From JBCCQH01 sp039024435 (GTDB lineage Bacteria > Bacteroidota > Bacteroidia > J057 > JADKCL01): 60,427 nucleotides of DNA. Below are positions 43,526 through 54,800 of the stretch, piece after piece. The DNA is taken from NCBI GenBank assembly GCA_039024435.1, contig JBCCQH010000034.1, forward strand, positions 1 through 60,427, given 5' to 3'. Numbering within the stretch: position 1 is the stretch's first letter; every line of letters begins with the position of its first letter. A model generated the notes under the pieces. That model was not told the DNA's origin. It saw only the letters and a program-made list of their open reading frames with translations, and made no database searches. Both the position numbers and the translations under genes were made by a program.

Positions 43526-46500
43526 ATGAGAAGATTTTTCGCTCTTGCGTGCATGCTATTACTTAGCGTGGTAGCAGTGCATGCACAAAAAGTCATCTCA
43601 GGAACGGTCACCGACGAGGCTTCAGGAGAAGCACTTGCCGGTGTTACTGTTTTCGAGAAGGGGACTACAAACGGTACGTTTACGGATGAGACCGGACGCT
43701 ATGAGCTGTCCGTCACCCAGGACGATGCCGTTTTGGTTCTGCGCTTCGTCGGTTTTGCCACGGTTGAAACGACCGGTGGATCAGTTTCGATGAAGGAAGA
43801 CGCGTTGATGTTGGATGAAGTGGTTGTGACCGCTCTCGGCATCAAGCGCGAAAAGAAGCAGTTGGGTTACTCGGTACAAAGTGTAAGCGGCGACGCCGTG
43901 GTCAGCTCGGGTGAAACCAACGTCATCAATGGCCTGAACAGCAAGGTTGCTGGGGTACAGGTCATCAGCGCCACGGGCTCTCCCGGGGGTGCATCGTTCA
44001 TTCGTATTCGGGGATCGTCCTCGATTGCCGGTAACAGCCAGCCGCTTATCGTAGTGGATGGGGTACCGCTTGACAACTCCCAATTCCGCTCCGGTAACCC
44101 GGACGACGGCAACAACAACCTGCTCGCCAGCGTGGCCAATTCGAACCGCGCCATCGACCTTAACCCGAACGACATTGAGGACGTGACGGTACTGAAAGGC
44201 CCGGCAGCCGCCGCTCTTTATGGTATTCAGGCCGCCAACGGGGCAGTCTTGATTACTACGAAGCGAGGACGTTCCGCCGGTGGCAAAGGCGTAAACATTA
44301 CCTACAACACGACGCTGTCGTTTGATGAGGTAAATAAGTTGCCGGAACTTCAAAATCGTTACGCCCAAGGAACTGGTCTGTTTGACGGTGGAATACCTAC
44401 TTACTACGGTCCGGAGACCGGCTGGTTGACCTCCTGGGGTCCGTCCATCGATACCCTCCGCTGGGACGGCGATCAGACTTATCCCTACGATCCAAATGGC
44501 GCAATTGTCGGCCAAAGCTCGGCTCCTGCGGGTGCCGCCGCCGTCACGCCTTACGACAACATGGGTACCTTCTTTCAAACCGGTGTGACCTGGGACAATG
44601 ATTTGGCCCTCTCCGGTGGCAATGGAGGAACGACCTACCGTTTCTCGGTCGGTAACCGCAACCAGACGGGTATCGTTCCGCTGTCGGAATTCCGTCGTAC
44701 CTCGGTCAAACTGGCCGGTGAAACCAAGTTGAGCGCCAAGTTGCGCACCGCAGCTTCAGCCGCTTACGTCAACTCCGGTGGACGTCGGATCCAGCAGGGT
44801 TCGAACATCTCCGGTTTGATGCTGGGCCTGACCCGGACGCCGTCAACCTTTGACAATGCCGGTGGATTTGAAGATCCGGTCAACAATCCCGACGCCTACA
44901 TCCTGCCGGACGGATCGCAGCGCAACTACCGCGGTGGCGGTGGTTACGACAACCCCTACTGGACGGTCAACCAAAACCCACTGACCGACGAAGTGAACCG
45001 CTTCTACGGTTTTGTGAGTGCGACTTACGATGTGACTTCCTGGTTGAATGTCTTCTATCGCCTCGGTACCGATGCTTACTCGGACAACCGCCAGTCGATC
45101 ATCGCTTTGGGTTCCCGGACCGCACCTGCCGGTCGGATCTTCCTCGAGCGCCACAACTACCGTCACGTCAACAGCGACCTTTGGATCACGGCCAGCCGTG
45201 ACTTCAGCGAAGACTTCAGCGCCAGTCTGATGCTGGGTAACAACCTGTACGATCAGAATTACCGCCGGCTGTACACGCAGGGCGATGGTTTTAACTTCCC
45301 GGGCTTTACCCAAATTTCGAACACTTCTTCGGTGATCACGCGTGACCGCCTGGAGCGCAAGCGCACCGCCGCGATATTCTTTGATGCGAAGGCTTCTTAC
45401 GGAGACTTCCTCTTCTTGAATGTAACCGGTCGCAATGAGTGGTCCTCCACGCTGCCCGCCGACGGTCGTAGCTTCTTCTACCCGTCCGCCAGCCTCGGCT
45501 TCGTGTTTACTGAGCCGCTCGGCCTAACCGACAACAATGTCCTCCCTTACGGTAAGATCCGCGTTTCTTACGCTTCGGTGGGTAACGATGCCGATCCTTA
45601 CCTCCTCACCAACGTGTTCTCCTCAACCGTCGTTGCTGACGGTTGGACTCAAGGGGTACCGTTCCCGTTCCAAGGCGTTTCCGGTTTCTCGCAGGATGAT
45701 CTCCTCGGCAACCCGAATCTGCGTCCGGAGCAAACGAACTCGATTGAAGTCGGGGCCGACCTGCGCTTCATCAAGAACCGCATCGGTCTGGACTTTACCT
45801 GGTACCAGCAGACTTCTGTGGACCAGATCTTTGGTGTGAACATCGCTTCTTCCTCGGGCTTTATCCAGTCCGTTCTGAACGCAGGCCGCGTCCAGAACAC
45901 GGGGATCGAGATCGTCCTGAATGCCACTCCGGTTAAGACCGATGAGTTCCGTTGGGACATGCAGTTCAACTTTACCCGCAACCGCAACCAAGTCACCGAA
46001 CTTGCTCCGGGCGTGGAAACTGTCTTTTTGGGTGGTTTCGCCGGTGCTTCGATCCAAAACGTTGAAGGGTCGGACTTCGGTCAGATCTACGGTGGTACCT
46101 GGCTGCGCGATGATGCCGGCAACGTCGTCATCCAATCGGACACCTCGCAGGGCTTCTACGGCTACCCGATGGAATCCGGCGAAGCGGACGTGATCGGAAA
46201 CCCGAACCCGGACTTCCTCCTGGGTTGGAACAACACGTTGTCCTGGAAAGGGCTCACCTTCTCTTTCTTGTTTGATATCCGCCAGGGTGGCGACATCTGG
46301 AACGGTACGGTCGGTGCGCTGACTTTCTTCGGCCGCACGCAAGCAACGGGTGACAACCGCGGTACGATGACCGTTTTCAACTCCGGTCAATTCGAAAACT
46401 CGGTGAAAGGTACGCTCGACGCCGACGGTCAGCTCATCCTGCAGGATGAAAACGGCACCCAAGGTACGTTTGCCAACGACCTGATGGCCGAATTGAATGA

Positions 46501-46804
46501 AGAATGGTACACCTTCAACGGTGGTGGCTTCGGTAATGTCGACGAAGGCTTCGTTCAGGATGCTTCCTGGATTCGTCTCCGTGAAGTTACGCTGAACTAC
46601 ACCTTGCCGGCACGCATCTTCGAAAACACGCCGATCAGCGGCTTGAATGTAGGTCTGTCCGGCCGGAACCTCTGGCTGAGCACTTCCTACAATGGTATCG
46701 ACCCGGAAACGAACCTGATGGGTTCCTTCTCCGCTCAAGGTCTGGAATACTTCAACATGCCGAACACGCGTTCCTATTCGATTCGTCTTGGTGTCACCTT
46801 CTAA
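43526..46804 (+). CDS. SusC/RagA-family TonB-linked outer-membrane protein
   Basis: A 1092-residue importer barrel. It has a signal peptide (1-20), a CarboxypepD_reg-like domain at about 23-95 (ISGTVTDEASGEALAGVTV), the SusC junction MLDEVVVTALGI and a plug at about 105-235 (GLNSKVAGVQVISATGSPGG, then IRIRGSSSI, PLIVVDGVPLD and LKGPAAAALYGIQAANGA). The barrel ends SIRLGVTF. The partner SusD-like gene follows 6 bp after the stop. Together they import an oligomer such as a glycan or peptide; no degradative enzyme is adjacent to reveal which. Confidence 0.95.
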   Translation: MRRFFALACMLLLSVVAVHAQKVISGTVTDEASGEALAGVTVFEKGTTNGTFTDETGRYELSVTQDDAVLVLRFVGFATVETTGGSVSMKEDALMLDEVVVTALGIKREKKQLGYSVQSVSGDAVVSSGETNVINGLNSKVAGVQVISATGSPGGASFIRIRGSSSIAGNSQPLIVVDGVPLDNSQFRSGNPDDGNNNLLASVANSNRAIDLNPNDIEDVTVLKGPAAAALYGIQAANGAVLITTKRGRSAGGKGVNITYNTTLSFDEVNKLPELQNRYAQGTGLFDGGIPTYYGPETGWLTSWGPSIDTLRWDGDQTYPYDPNGAIVGQSSAPAGAAAVTPYDNMGTFFQTGVTWDNDLALSGGNGGTTYRFSVGNRNQTGIVPLSEFRRTSVKLAGETKLSAKLRTAASAAYVNSGGRRIQQGSNISGLMLGLTRTPSTFDNAGGFEDPVNNPDAYILPDGSQRNYRGGGGYDNPYWTVNQNPLTDEVNRFYGFVSATYDVTSWLNVFYRLGTDAYSDNRQSIIALGSRTAPAGRIFLERHNYRHVNSDLWITASRDFSEDFSASLMLGNNLYDQNYRRLYTQGDGFNFPGFTQISNTSSVITRDRLERKRTAAIFFDAKASYGDFLFLNVTGRNEWSSTLPADGRSFFYPSASLGFVFTEPLGLTDNNVLPYGKIRVSYASVGNDADPYLLTNVFSSTVVADGWTQGVPFPFQGVSGFSQDDLLGNPNLRPEQTNSIEVGADLRFIKNRIGLDFTWYQQTSVDQIFGVNIASSSGFIQSVLNAGRVQNTGIEIVLNATPVKTDEFRWDMQFNFTRNRNQVTELAPGVETVFLGGFAGASIQNVEGSDFGQIYGGTWLRDDAGNVVIQSDTSQGFYGYPMESGEADVIGNPNPDFLLGWNNTLSWKGLTFSFLFDIRQGGDIWNGTVGALTFFGRTQATGDNRGTMTVFNSGQFENSVKGTLDADGQLILQDENGTQGTFANDLMAELNEEWYTFNGGGFGNVDEGFVQDASWIRLREVTLNYTLPARIFENTPISGLNVGLSGRNLWLSTSYNGIDPETNLMGSFSAQGLEYFNMPNTRSYSIRLGVTF

Positions 46805-46810
46805 AAAGTC

Positions 46811-48142
46811 ATGATAACGATGAAATATCTTAATATTTTAGTTCTGGCAGTTCTCGTGACCTTCATGTCCTCCTGTGACAACTACTTTGAAGGTGTCAAC
46901 GATAACCCCAATGAACCCTCTGAAGTTACGCCGGACGTAATCCTGCCGGGGGCCACCGTAACCCTCGGTTACGGCATCCAGGGCGATATGTCCCGTTATA
47001 CTTCGATGCTGATGCAGCACTGTACCGGGATTTCCCGTCAGTTTGCTACCTATCAGAACTACGCAATTACGGAAACGGAAACCGATAACTGGTGGCGTTT
47101 CAACATGTACGCCGGGGCGATGATGGACTTGTATGTCCTGAATCAGCAAGCCGAAGCCGATCAGTATACGCAGTACGCTGGAGTAGCCAAGGCCCTGCTC
47201 GCTTACGCACTGTTGATCACAACCGACCTCTACGGAGACATCCCTTACACGGAAGCCTTCCAAGGGGCAAACAATCTGACGCCTACCTACGATACGCAGG
47301 AGCAGGTTTACAGCACGGTTCAGGATCTGCTGACGACAGCCAAAACGCAGCTCGCGGCGGCAACTGCCGTGATCGCTCCGGGTTCGGACGATCTGATCTA
47401 CGGGGGCGATGTCGCCGCCTGGACCCGTTTCTGCAACTTCCTGAGTGCCCGCGCTTACCTCCACCTGGGGCTGCGTGACGCCGCCAATTACACGAACGCG
47501 CTCAACGCCATCGACGCAGGTGCCTTCACCTCTGCCGGCGATGACGCTTTCTACAACTGGGGGGCTGGTGCCACCGAGTCCGCTCCTTGGTTCCAGTACA
47601 TTCAGCAGCGGGATGACATTGCCTACACCGGCTTCATTTATGACCTGATGTCTGGCAATGGTGACCCACGCTACACGGTCTATCTGGATACGGCAAACTC
47701 TACCCTGGGTAGCTTCTTTGCCAGTGCAACCGCTCCGTATTACTTCGGTTCCTACGTGGAGCAGAAGTTCATCGAAGCTGAAGCAGCTTTCCGCACCGGT
47801 GATCCCGGTCGCGCCGCGACCGCTCACAACGAAGCGGTGATGGCTTCTTTGGCCCGCTACGGAGTAAGTGATGCGACGTTCGAAATGGCGGAAGCCAGCT
47901 ACGATGCCGCTTCGATCACGCTGGATGCCATCATGACCCAGAAATACGTGGCCATGTTCCTGGACACCGAAGCTTTCACCGACTGGCGCCGTACCGGTAT
48001 CCCCGCCCTGACCGCGGTTCCCGGCAACGTCACCAACGGTGTGATTCCGGTCCGTATGCCCTACCCGCAGTCGGAACGGCTCTTTAATGGCGGCAACGTC
48101 AGCATCGTACCGATTACGACCCCCGTCTGGTGGGACATCTAA
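46811..48142 (+). CDS. SusD/RagB-family surface lipoprotein
   Basis: A 443-residue lipoprotein (lipobox VTFMSSCDN) of the SusD-like 2 group. It shows NDNPNEPSEVTPDVILPGAT, the helical TPR-like core, YGDIPYTEAFQG and LSARAYLHLG, and a C-terminal DWRRTGIPAL segment. SusD caps the SusC barrel and binds ligand. ATG 46811 is used; a second in-frame ATG at 46820 is equally plausible. A strong terminator follows. Confidence 0.92.
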   Translation: MITMKYLNILVLAVLVTFMSSCDNYFEGVNDNPNEPSEVTPDVILPGATVTLGYGIQGDMSRYTSMLMQHCTGISRQFATYQNYAITETETDNWWRFNMYAGAMMDLYVLNQQAEADQYTQYAGVAKALLAYALLITTDLYGDIPYTEAFQGANNLTPTYDTQEQVYSTVQDLLTTAKTQLAAATAVIAPGSDDLIYGGDVAAWTRFCNFLSARAYLHLGLRDAANYTNALNAIDAGAFTSAGDDAFYNWGAGATESAPWFQYIQQRDDIAYTGFIYDLMSGNGDPRYTVYLDTANSTLGSFFASATAPYYFGSYVEQKFIEAEAAFRTGDPGRAATAHNEAVMASLARYGVSDATFEMAEASYDAASITLDAIMTQKYVAMFLDTEAFTDWRRTGIPALTAVPGNVTNGVIPVRMPYPQSERLFNGGNVSIVPITTPVWWDI

Positions 48143-48166
48143 TCCGGTCAAAATACATCTACACAG

Positions 48167-48192
48167 AAAAGGCTCCCCCCCGGGAGCCTTTT
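48167..48192 (+). terminator. Intrinsic terminator after the SusC/SusD pair
   Basis: AAAAGGCTCCC and GGGAGCCTTTT form an 11-bp stem with a short C-rich loop, followed by TCTATTTTG. It closes the two-gene operon. Confidence 0.85.
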
Positions 48193-48404
48193 CTATTTTG
48201 GGGGTGATCAACCCCGGAGCCGCCACGGACCGGTCACCAACATGCAAGTGGGGTTGCCCACAATCCCACCCGACACTCGCCTTAGAATCTATCCAACTCG
48301 CTGATTATGGGGATTCTTCACTTTTTATTTTATCCACGATTTACCTATCTTGATTTATATAAGAAAGTAAATTGCTGCTTCGAAAATCATAAAAAGTATT
48401 GTCT

Positions 48405-48851
48405 GTGAAGAAATCCTGTCGATTTTTCGTCGTATTACTTGCATGTGTGGGACTCGGTTGCGCTGCGGTTGCTCAAAACGGCGGCTCCCTTCAGCGCATC
48501 ACCCTTTCCAGTGTCACCCTCTCCATCGATAGTGTGGATACCCCGGAACAGATGACCGAGATCCGCAATCTGGTCCAGGCTTATCCACAAGTCCAGGACT
48601 TTGATATCAAATACGGCAATTGCGATTTTACCCTCGACGATTCCGAGCAAGCCCTGCAAAACATCCTCGTCGACCTGGGGCGGGCGGGCTACAATGCAGA
48701 AATTTACCGCGTAAACGCCAATCAAACCTTTACCTATGTACCGGAAGAAAGTTGTGTGCCGGGCAACCGGCAAAAGGCGGACATGTCCGAACAGGAGGTG
48801 ATCGAAAAAGGCATCACCCGGGGTACCCCGCCCCCAAAAAACGGACGTTGA
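48405..48851 (+). CDS. Small secreted protein, possible HMA-like fold
   Basis: A 148-residue protein with a signal peptide (VKKSCRFFVVLLACVGLGCA). The domain at about 30-90 (ITLSSVTLSIDSVDTPEQMT, VQDFDIKYGNCDFTLDD, LGRAGYNAEIYRV) has the beta-alpha-beta pattern of heavy-metal-associated domains, but the CxxC metal motif is missing; this is a fold guess. A GTG start at 48405 is used; a TTG at 48399 is possible. It is immediately upstream of the giant repeat gene, 39 bp apart, and may be co-transcribed. Confidence 0.6.
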   Translation: MKKSCRFFVVLLACVGLGCAAVAQNGGSLQRITLSSVTLSIDSVDTPEQMTEIRNLVQAYPQVQDFDIKYGNCDFTLDDSEQALQNILVDLGRAGYNAEIYRVNANQTFTYVPEESCVPGNRQKADMSEQEVIEKGITRGTPPPKNGR

Positions 48852-48890
48852 ACCGTTTTTTCCCTTTTATTCCACCCTTCTTAGCAGAAT

Positions 48891-51800
48891 ATGGATCAAA
48901 TTATACCGGTTGCCCGTCGTATTCGCCAAGGCATTTTGCCACGTGCGGGAATCTTCGTCACCCTGATGCTCCTTTTGACCTTCCGCAGCCAAGCCCAGGT
49001 CAATATCCAGCTCACCGTCTACCAGGTTTCGACCAATATTCCCGACTGTGATGGCTTCCTGACCGGCAACAGCGACCCCATCTGGTGGTGGACTGGCCCC
49101 GGCATCGTCGATGACCAATGCTACACCACGACCTGCAACGGGTGTACCCGCAGCGTGACCGAGGTGCTGATCAATGAAACCTACAACTGCATCACCGATG
49201 TTCCGGGAAGCGCTTCTATCCGTTTCCGGGGCTGCGAAGATGATGGTGCAGGCTGTGCGGGCGGCACCTCCCTAGCGATTTGTGATGGCAGTGCGGGCGA
49301 TATAACCAGCAATGTACCGCTCCCCACTGCGACCGGCACCACTTTCATTGGCCCCATCTGTGTGAATTCTACCGGCTGTGCGGGCCAATTCTGTTACTGG
49401 GCCCGCTGGGACGTCACCGGCTCCTACATCACGCCCCCAACCAACGACAACATCTGCAACGCCACGCCACTGGCCCTCAATACGACGATCACCGGCAACA
49501 ATACCTGTGCCACCGTCCAAAGCGGCGAGGTCAATTCTTCCAACGGCAGCATCTCCCCTTCTAACTCGGTTTGGTACACCTTTACCGCGCCCTCCTCCGG
49601 CAACGTGACCGTCTCCACCAACTTCGGCGGCACCAACTTTGACACCGAAATCGCCATTTACCGCGACAATGGTTCCACCTGCCCGGGCAACAACTGGGGC
49701 AACCTGACCGAGGTCGGCAACAACGACGACATCGTTCTGCTGTTTGACCTGGACTCTGAAGTGGATCTGGAATGCCTCACCCCGGGTACGACCTACTACA
49801 TTCAAGTCGACGGTAACAGCGCCTCCGACTTCGGCAACTTCCAGCTCCGGGTGAGTCCGCAAGGCCAGCCGCTGCCCACCAACGATGACATCTGCTCCCC
49901 GATCAACCTCGGAACCTTGACCTTCAACGGCAGCATCGGGGCCAACAACTTCAGCAATATTTGTGCGACCACTCAGCCCGGCGAACCCAACCCGGGAGCA
50001 TTTGCGACCGACCAAACGGTCTGGTTTACCTTTACCACCGGCGCCAATGTCGGCACGGAAGTCACCCTCGATGCCACCAATGATCCCCTCAATCTCGGTG
50101 ATCAGATCGACCTGCAATTGGCGCTGTACGAGCCGAGCAATGGACTCTGTACCGGCACCATGAATGAGGTCGACAGCGATTACTTCACGCCTCCCTTCGC
50201 AGAGTCCATGACCGTAAATTGTCTCCAGCCCAATACCACCTACTGGGTGCAGGTAGACGGATCGGGTCTCAATACCGAAGGCTATTTCGGGCTGACCATC
50301 AGCGACAACGGCATCCCACGGGGCACCAACGACGACATTTGCAATGCGATCAATCTGGGCACCATTGCCCTGGGCCAATCGCAGACCAACAACAACATGA
50401 ACAACTTCTGCGCCACGATCCAAACCGGGGAACCAAACTATCCCGGCTGCCTTTCCGGCATCGATCAGACGATTTGGGTGCAGTTTACTACCGGCAACAG
50501 CTTGGGGTACGAAATGACTTTTTCTGCAGTCAGCGACCCGAACAACAACGGCGACAATCTGGATTTGCAGGTCGGTGTTTACGCTTCGAGCAATGGACTC
50601 TGCACCGGTTCGCTGACCGAGATCGATTGCGACTACGATCCCGACGTACCCGGATTCTGGACCGGCGAAGACCTCGTGATCAAGTGTTTGGAACCAAACA
50701 CAACCTACTTCGTGCAACTCGACGGTTCCACGATCAATGTAGAAGGATACATCGGGCTGACGATCACCGACGATGGCATTGCCCGTGCGCCCAACGATCT
50801 GGTCTGCGGTCCAACCGCCCTCGGGACCATTCCCAACTCGGGCCAAATCACCTTGAACAACGAAAACAACTACTGCGGCGGGGTCGAGCCGGGGGAAGCC
50901 GATCCGCTCAACCACAACCTGGACGAAACGGTCTGGTACACCTTCACTCCCCCTTCCAGCGGCTCGGTCGAAATCGAAGTGATCAACACCGGTTCGGATG
51001 ACATCGACCTGCAACTGGCAGTCTGGGAAGTCGATACCGATACCTGCACCGGCTTCTTCGCCGAGTTGGAAAGCTACGACGATCCCTTCAGCTTCAGCAT
51101 CGATGGGGCACAGGCCATGCGCCTAAAGTGCCTCGACACCACCAAAACTTACTTCATCCAGGTCGATGGCTTCTTTGTTCCGCTGCTGGACCTCCACGTC
51201 GGGACCTTTGACCTGGTCGTGCGGGACTACAACGTGACCGCAGCCCCGAACGACAGCATCTGCGACGCGATTCCGCTGGGCGATGCCACAAGTGGCCCGA
51301 TCACCACGACGATTCAGACCAACTTCTGCGCGAACAATATCCTGGAACCAATTCCGACTTGTTTCGGAACGAACATGACGGTTTGGTACGAATTTACCGC
51401 GCCGGCGACCGGACGGGTCATATTTGACGTGGTGAGCGATCCGAACAATGTCGGCGACTACATCGACTTGCAGTTGGCGGTGTTTGCGACGGATGGCGAC
51501 AGTTGTGCAGGGGCCATTTCCGAGGTCCAATGCGACTACAACAGCGGCGAAATTCCCCTCTTTGAAACCCGGGATGAAGACGCCGTAGTGCGCTGCCTGG
51601 AACCGGGCCGAACCTACTGGCTGATGGTAGATGGATCGGACGATCCGGATGACCTCGACGGGTTCTTCCAGATCACCATGACGATGGAACCCGGCCCCGG
51701 CATCATCACCAACGACAGCATTTGCAACGCCACCCCGCTGGGTGCCGTCCCCGCCAGCGGCAGTGTGACCACCGGATTGACCCACAATTTCTGCGCGACG

Positions 51801-54800
51801 ACCGAGGCCGGGGAACCAGTCCCCAACGCTTTCGGAATCGACGCGACGGTCTGGTTTACCTTTGAAGCTCCCCCATCCGGCAATGTCTTCCTCGACCTCA
51901 ACTCGGACCCGACAAACCTGGGAAATGACATCGACCTGCAGGTTGCGGTCTACGAATCCAGCAACGGGACCTGCACCGGGACCTTAGGCGAAGTGGACAG
52001 CGATTGGACACCGATCTTTCTGGACGAAGACCTCTCGGTGACCTGCCTTACCCCCGGCGAGACCTACTGGGTGCAAGTAGATGGCGTGCCCTTCCCGCCC
52101 CAACCCCTGTTCAACTTGGACAGTCTGGAAGGCTTCTTCGAAATGATCATCTCGGAGGATCCGGCCTTCGTCCCGATGCCCACCAACGACAGCATTTGCA
52201 ATGCCGTCAATCTCGGTACGGTGCCCACCGGCCTCGCAACGCCGACCTATTTCGGTTCGAATTTCTGTGCGACGACCGAGAGCGGCGAACCCAACGTGGA
52301 CAATTGCTCTTTCTTCTTCCAAGCGCCCTGCGACGAAACGGTTTGGTTTACCTTTACCACCAATGCCAACCCCGGCACGATCACCATCGACGTGGACAAT
52401 CTGACCGGATTGGTCCCGATAATCAATGTCTACGAACCCATCGGGTTCCCGACCTGCAACTTCAGCGACCTGGCCTTCATTGCCGACCGGACTGCAGTTC
52501 CCCTGTTCAACCTCAGCCTGGACATCCCCTGCCTGAAACCAAATACCACCTACTATATCCAACTGGACGGGGTGGACGTCATCGGCGATTTCGGGACGTT
52601 TGATATCCGTGTGACCGATGATGCTACGCCCCAGACGATCCCCGGCAATGACAGCATTTGCAATGCGACGAACCTGGGCCTGATCCCCTTGGGCGGGGCT
52701 TCCGCGGTCACTCCCGGCAGCAATATTTGCGCGACCGAGGAAATCACCGAACCCAATACCAGCCAGTTGCTCGACCGGACCGATGTGCTGTACGACGAGA
52801 CGGTTTGGTATAGCTTTTCCACCCCGGCGACTCCGGGTGAGATCACGATCAACATCACCAATGTCCAGAGCGGCCTCGCCCCTACCATCACCATTTACCG
52901 AGCGGATGCGCCTCCCTCCTGCCAATTCAGTGACCTGACCGAATTCGACAATGCGACTTCGATATTGGCAGGGACCAATCTGAGTGCCACGCTGCCCTGC
53001 GTCGAGCCGAATACCACTTACTACATCCAGGTAGACGGCGTGGATGTTCTGGGCGACGACGGGACCTTTGACATTCAGGTGAGCAGCGGGGCCACCCCGA
53101 TCAACTACCCGGCAAACGACGACATCTGCAATGCCCAGGGGCTCGGCACCGTTCCGGTCGGTGGCGCGACGGCCCTAACTCCGGGAAGCAATATCTGTGC
53201 AACCACGGAATCCGGCGAATTGCTGGTCTCGACCTGCAATGTCCTGAGTGATCCGCTGTGTGACGAGACGGTGTGGTATACCTTCACCACGCCGGCCACT
53301 CCGGGGATTACCACCGTCGCGGTCAACAATACCGTAGGCATCGACGCCAACATCAACGTCTACCGCGCCCTCAACCCTCCGAGTTGCCTATTCAGCGACC
53401 TGGATCTGGTCGAGTCGGCGGACGATCTCTTCAGCACCGATGTATCGGTGGACCTCAATTGCCTGCCCCCCAACACGACGTACTACGTGCAGGTCGACGG
53501 ACTCGACCTCTTGGGCGATCAAGGCAGTTTCGACATTCGTGTGTCCGACGACGGCAGTACAAATTCCTACCCGGTGAACGACAGTATTTGCAATGCCGTC
53601 AGCTTAGGCACCGTGCCTTCGGGAGGCACTACCGCCACGGTTCCCGGCAATAATTTCTGCGCTACCACCGAGCCGGGCGAGCCCAATGCCGACGCCTGCC
53701 CCACGATCAGCAGTCCCACTTGCGACGAAACCGTTTGGTACGTCTTCAATACGGGGGCCTCGCCGGGCCTGACCACGGTGGATGTCTTCAACACGGTCGG
53801 CATCGACGTGAACATCGACGTGTACCGGGTGAATCCGGCCAGCAGTTGCAACTTCAGCGATCTGATCGCCATTGCCTCGGCGGACAATCCCTTCAGCACG
53901 GACGTGAGCCTGGACCTCCCCTGCTTGCTGCCGAATACGACTTACTACATCCAGATCGACGGGCTGGATCTGCTTGGGGACAACGGAAGCTTCGACATCC
54001 GGCTCAGTGACAATGGCACGCCGGTGGGAGCACCGGCGAATGACCTGCTCTGCAATGCGGTCTTCCTGGGCAACCCGAACGGCGGCAGTGTCGGTCCCAC
54101 GGCCGGTACGAATGACTGTGCGACCGAAGAACCCAATGAACCGAATGTCAACGGGGACGATGAAACGGTTTGGTACACCTTCATCGCGCCAAACTCAGGC
54201 AGTGCGCAGATTTCAATCAACAGCATTTCCGGAATCGACGCGAATTTCACGCTGTACCACCGCGACGGCTTGTGTGATTTTGACAGCCTCACCCAAGTCG
54301 GCAACAACCACGATGACCTCATCAGTTTCGATGTGAGTTTCACTGAGGATTGCCTGATCCCGCAGGACACCTACTACATCCAAATCGACGGGGGCGACAT
54401 TTTTGGGGACTACGGCGACTTTACCGTCACCGTCACCGATGACAATCCCAGCTATTCGGGACCGGCCAACGATCCTTGTACCGGCGCGATACCGCTCCCC
54501 ATCGGCAGCCAGCCGTGCCAGGGTTCGGGCAACTGGAACGTATTTAACTACGGTAACCCGACGGTTTCCCTGAACAATGCCTTTACCCAGAGCTGTGGCG
54601 ACAACTGCGGCGACGTCTGGTTCTGCTTTACGATGCCGCCTTCCGGGACGGTATTGCTAGAGGGCAATGACGAATACGGCTTCCTCAACTTCAACAATTC
54701 GCAACTTACCGTGGCGGCCTACACGGGCCCGTGCAGCAACCTGCAACCGATTCAATGCGATCAAGGCGGTCTCTTCGATGATCCGCAGTACTACATCCAG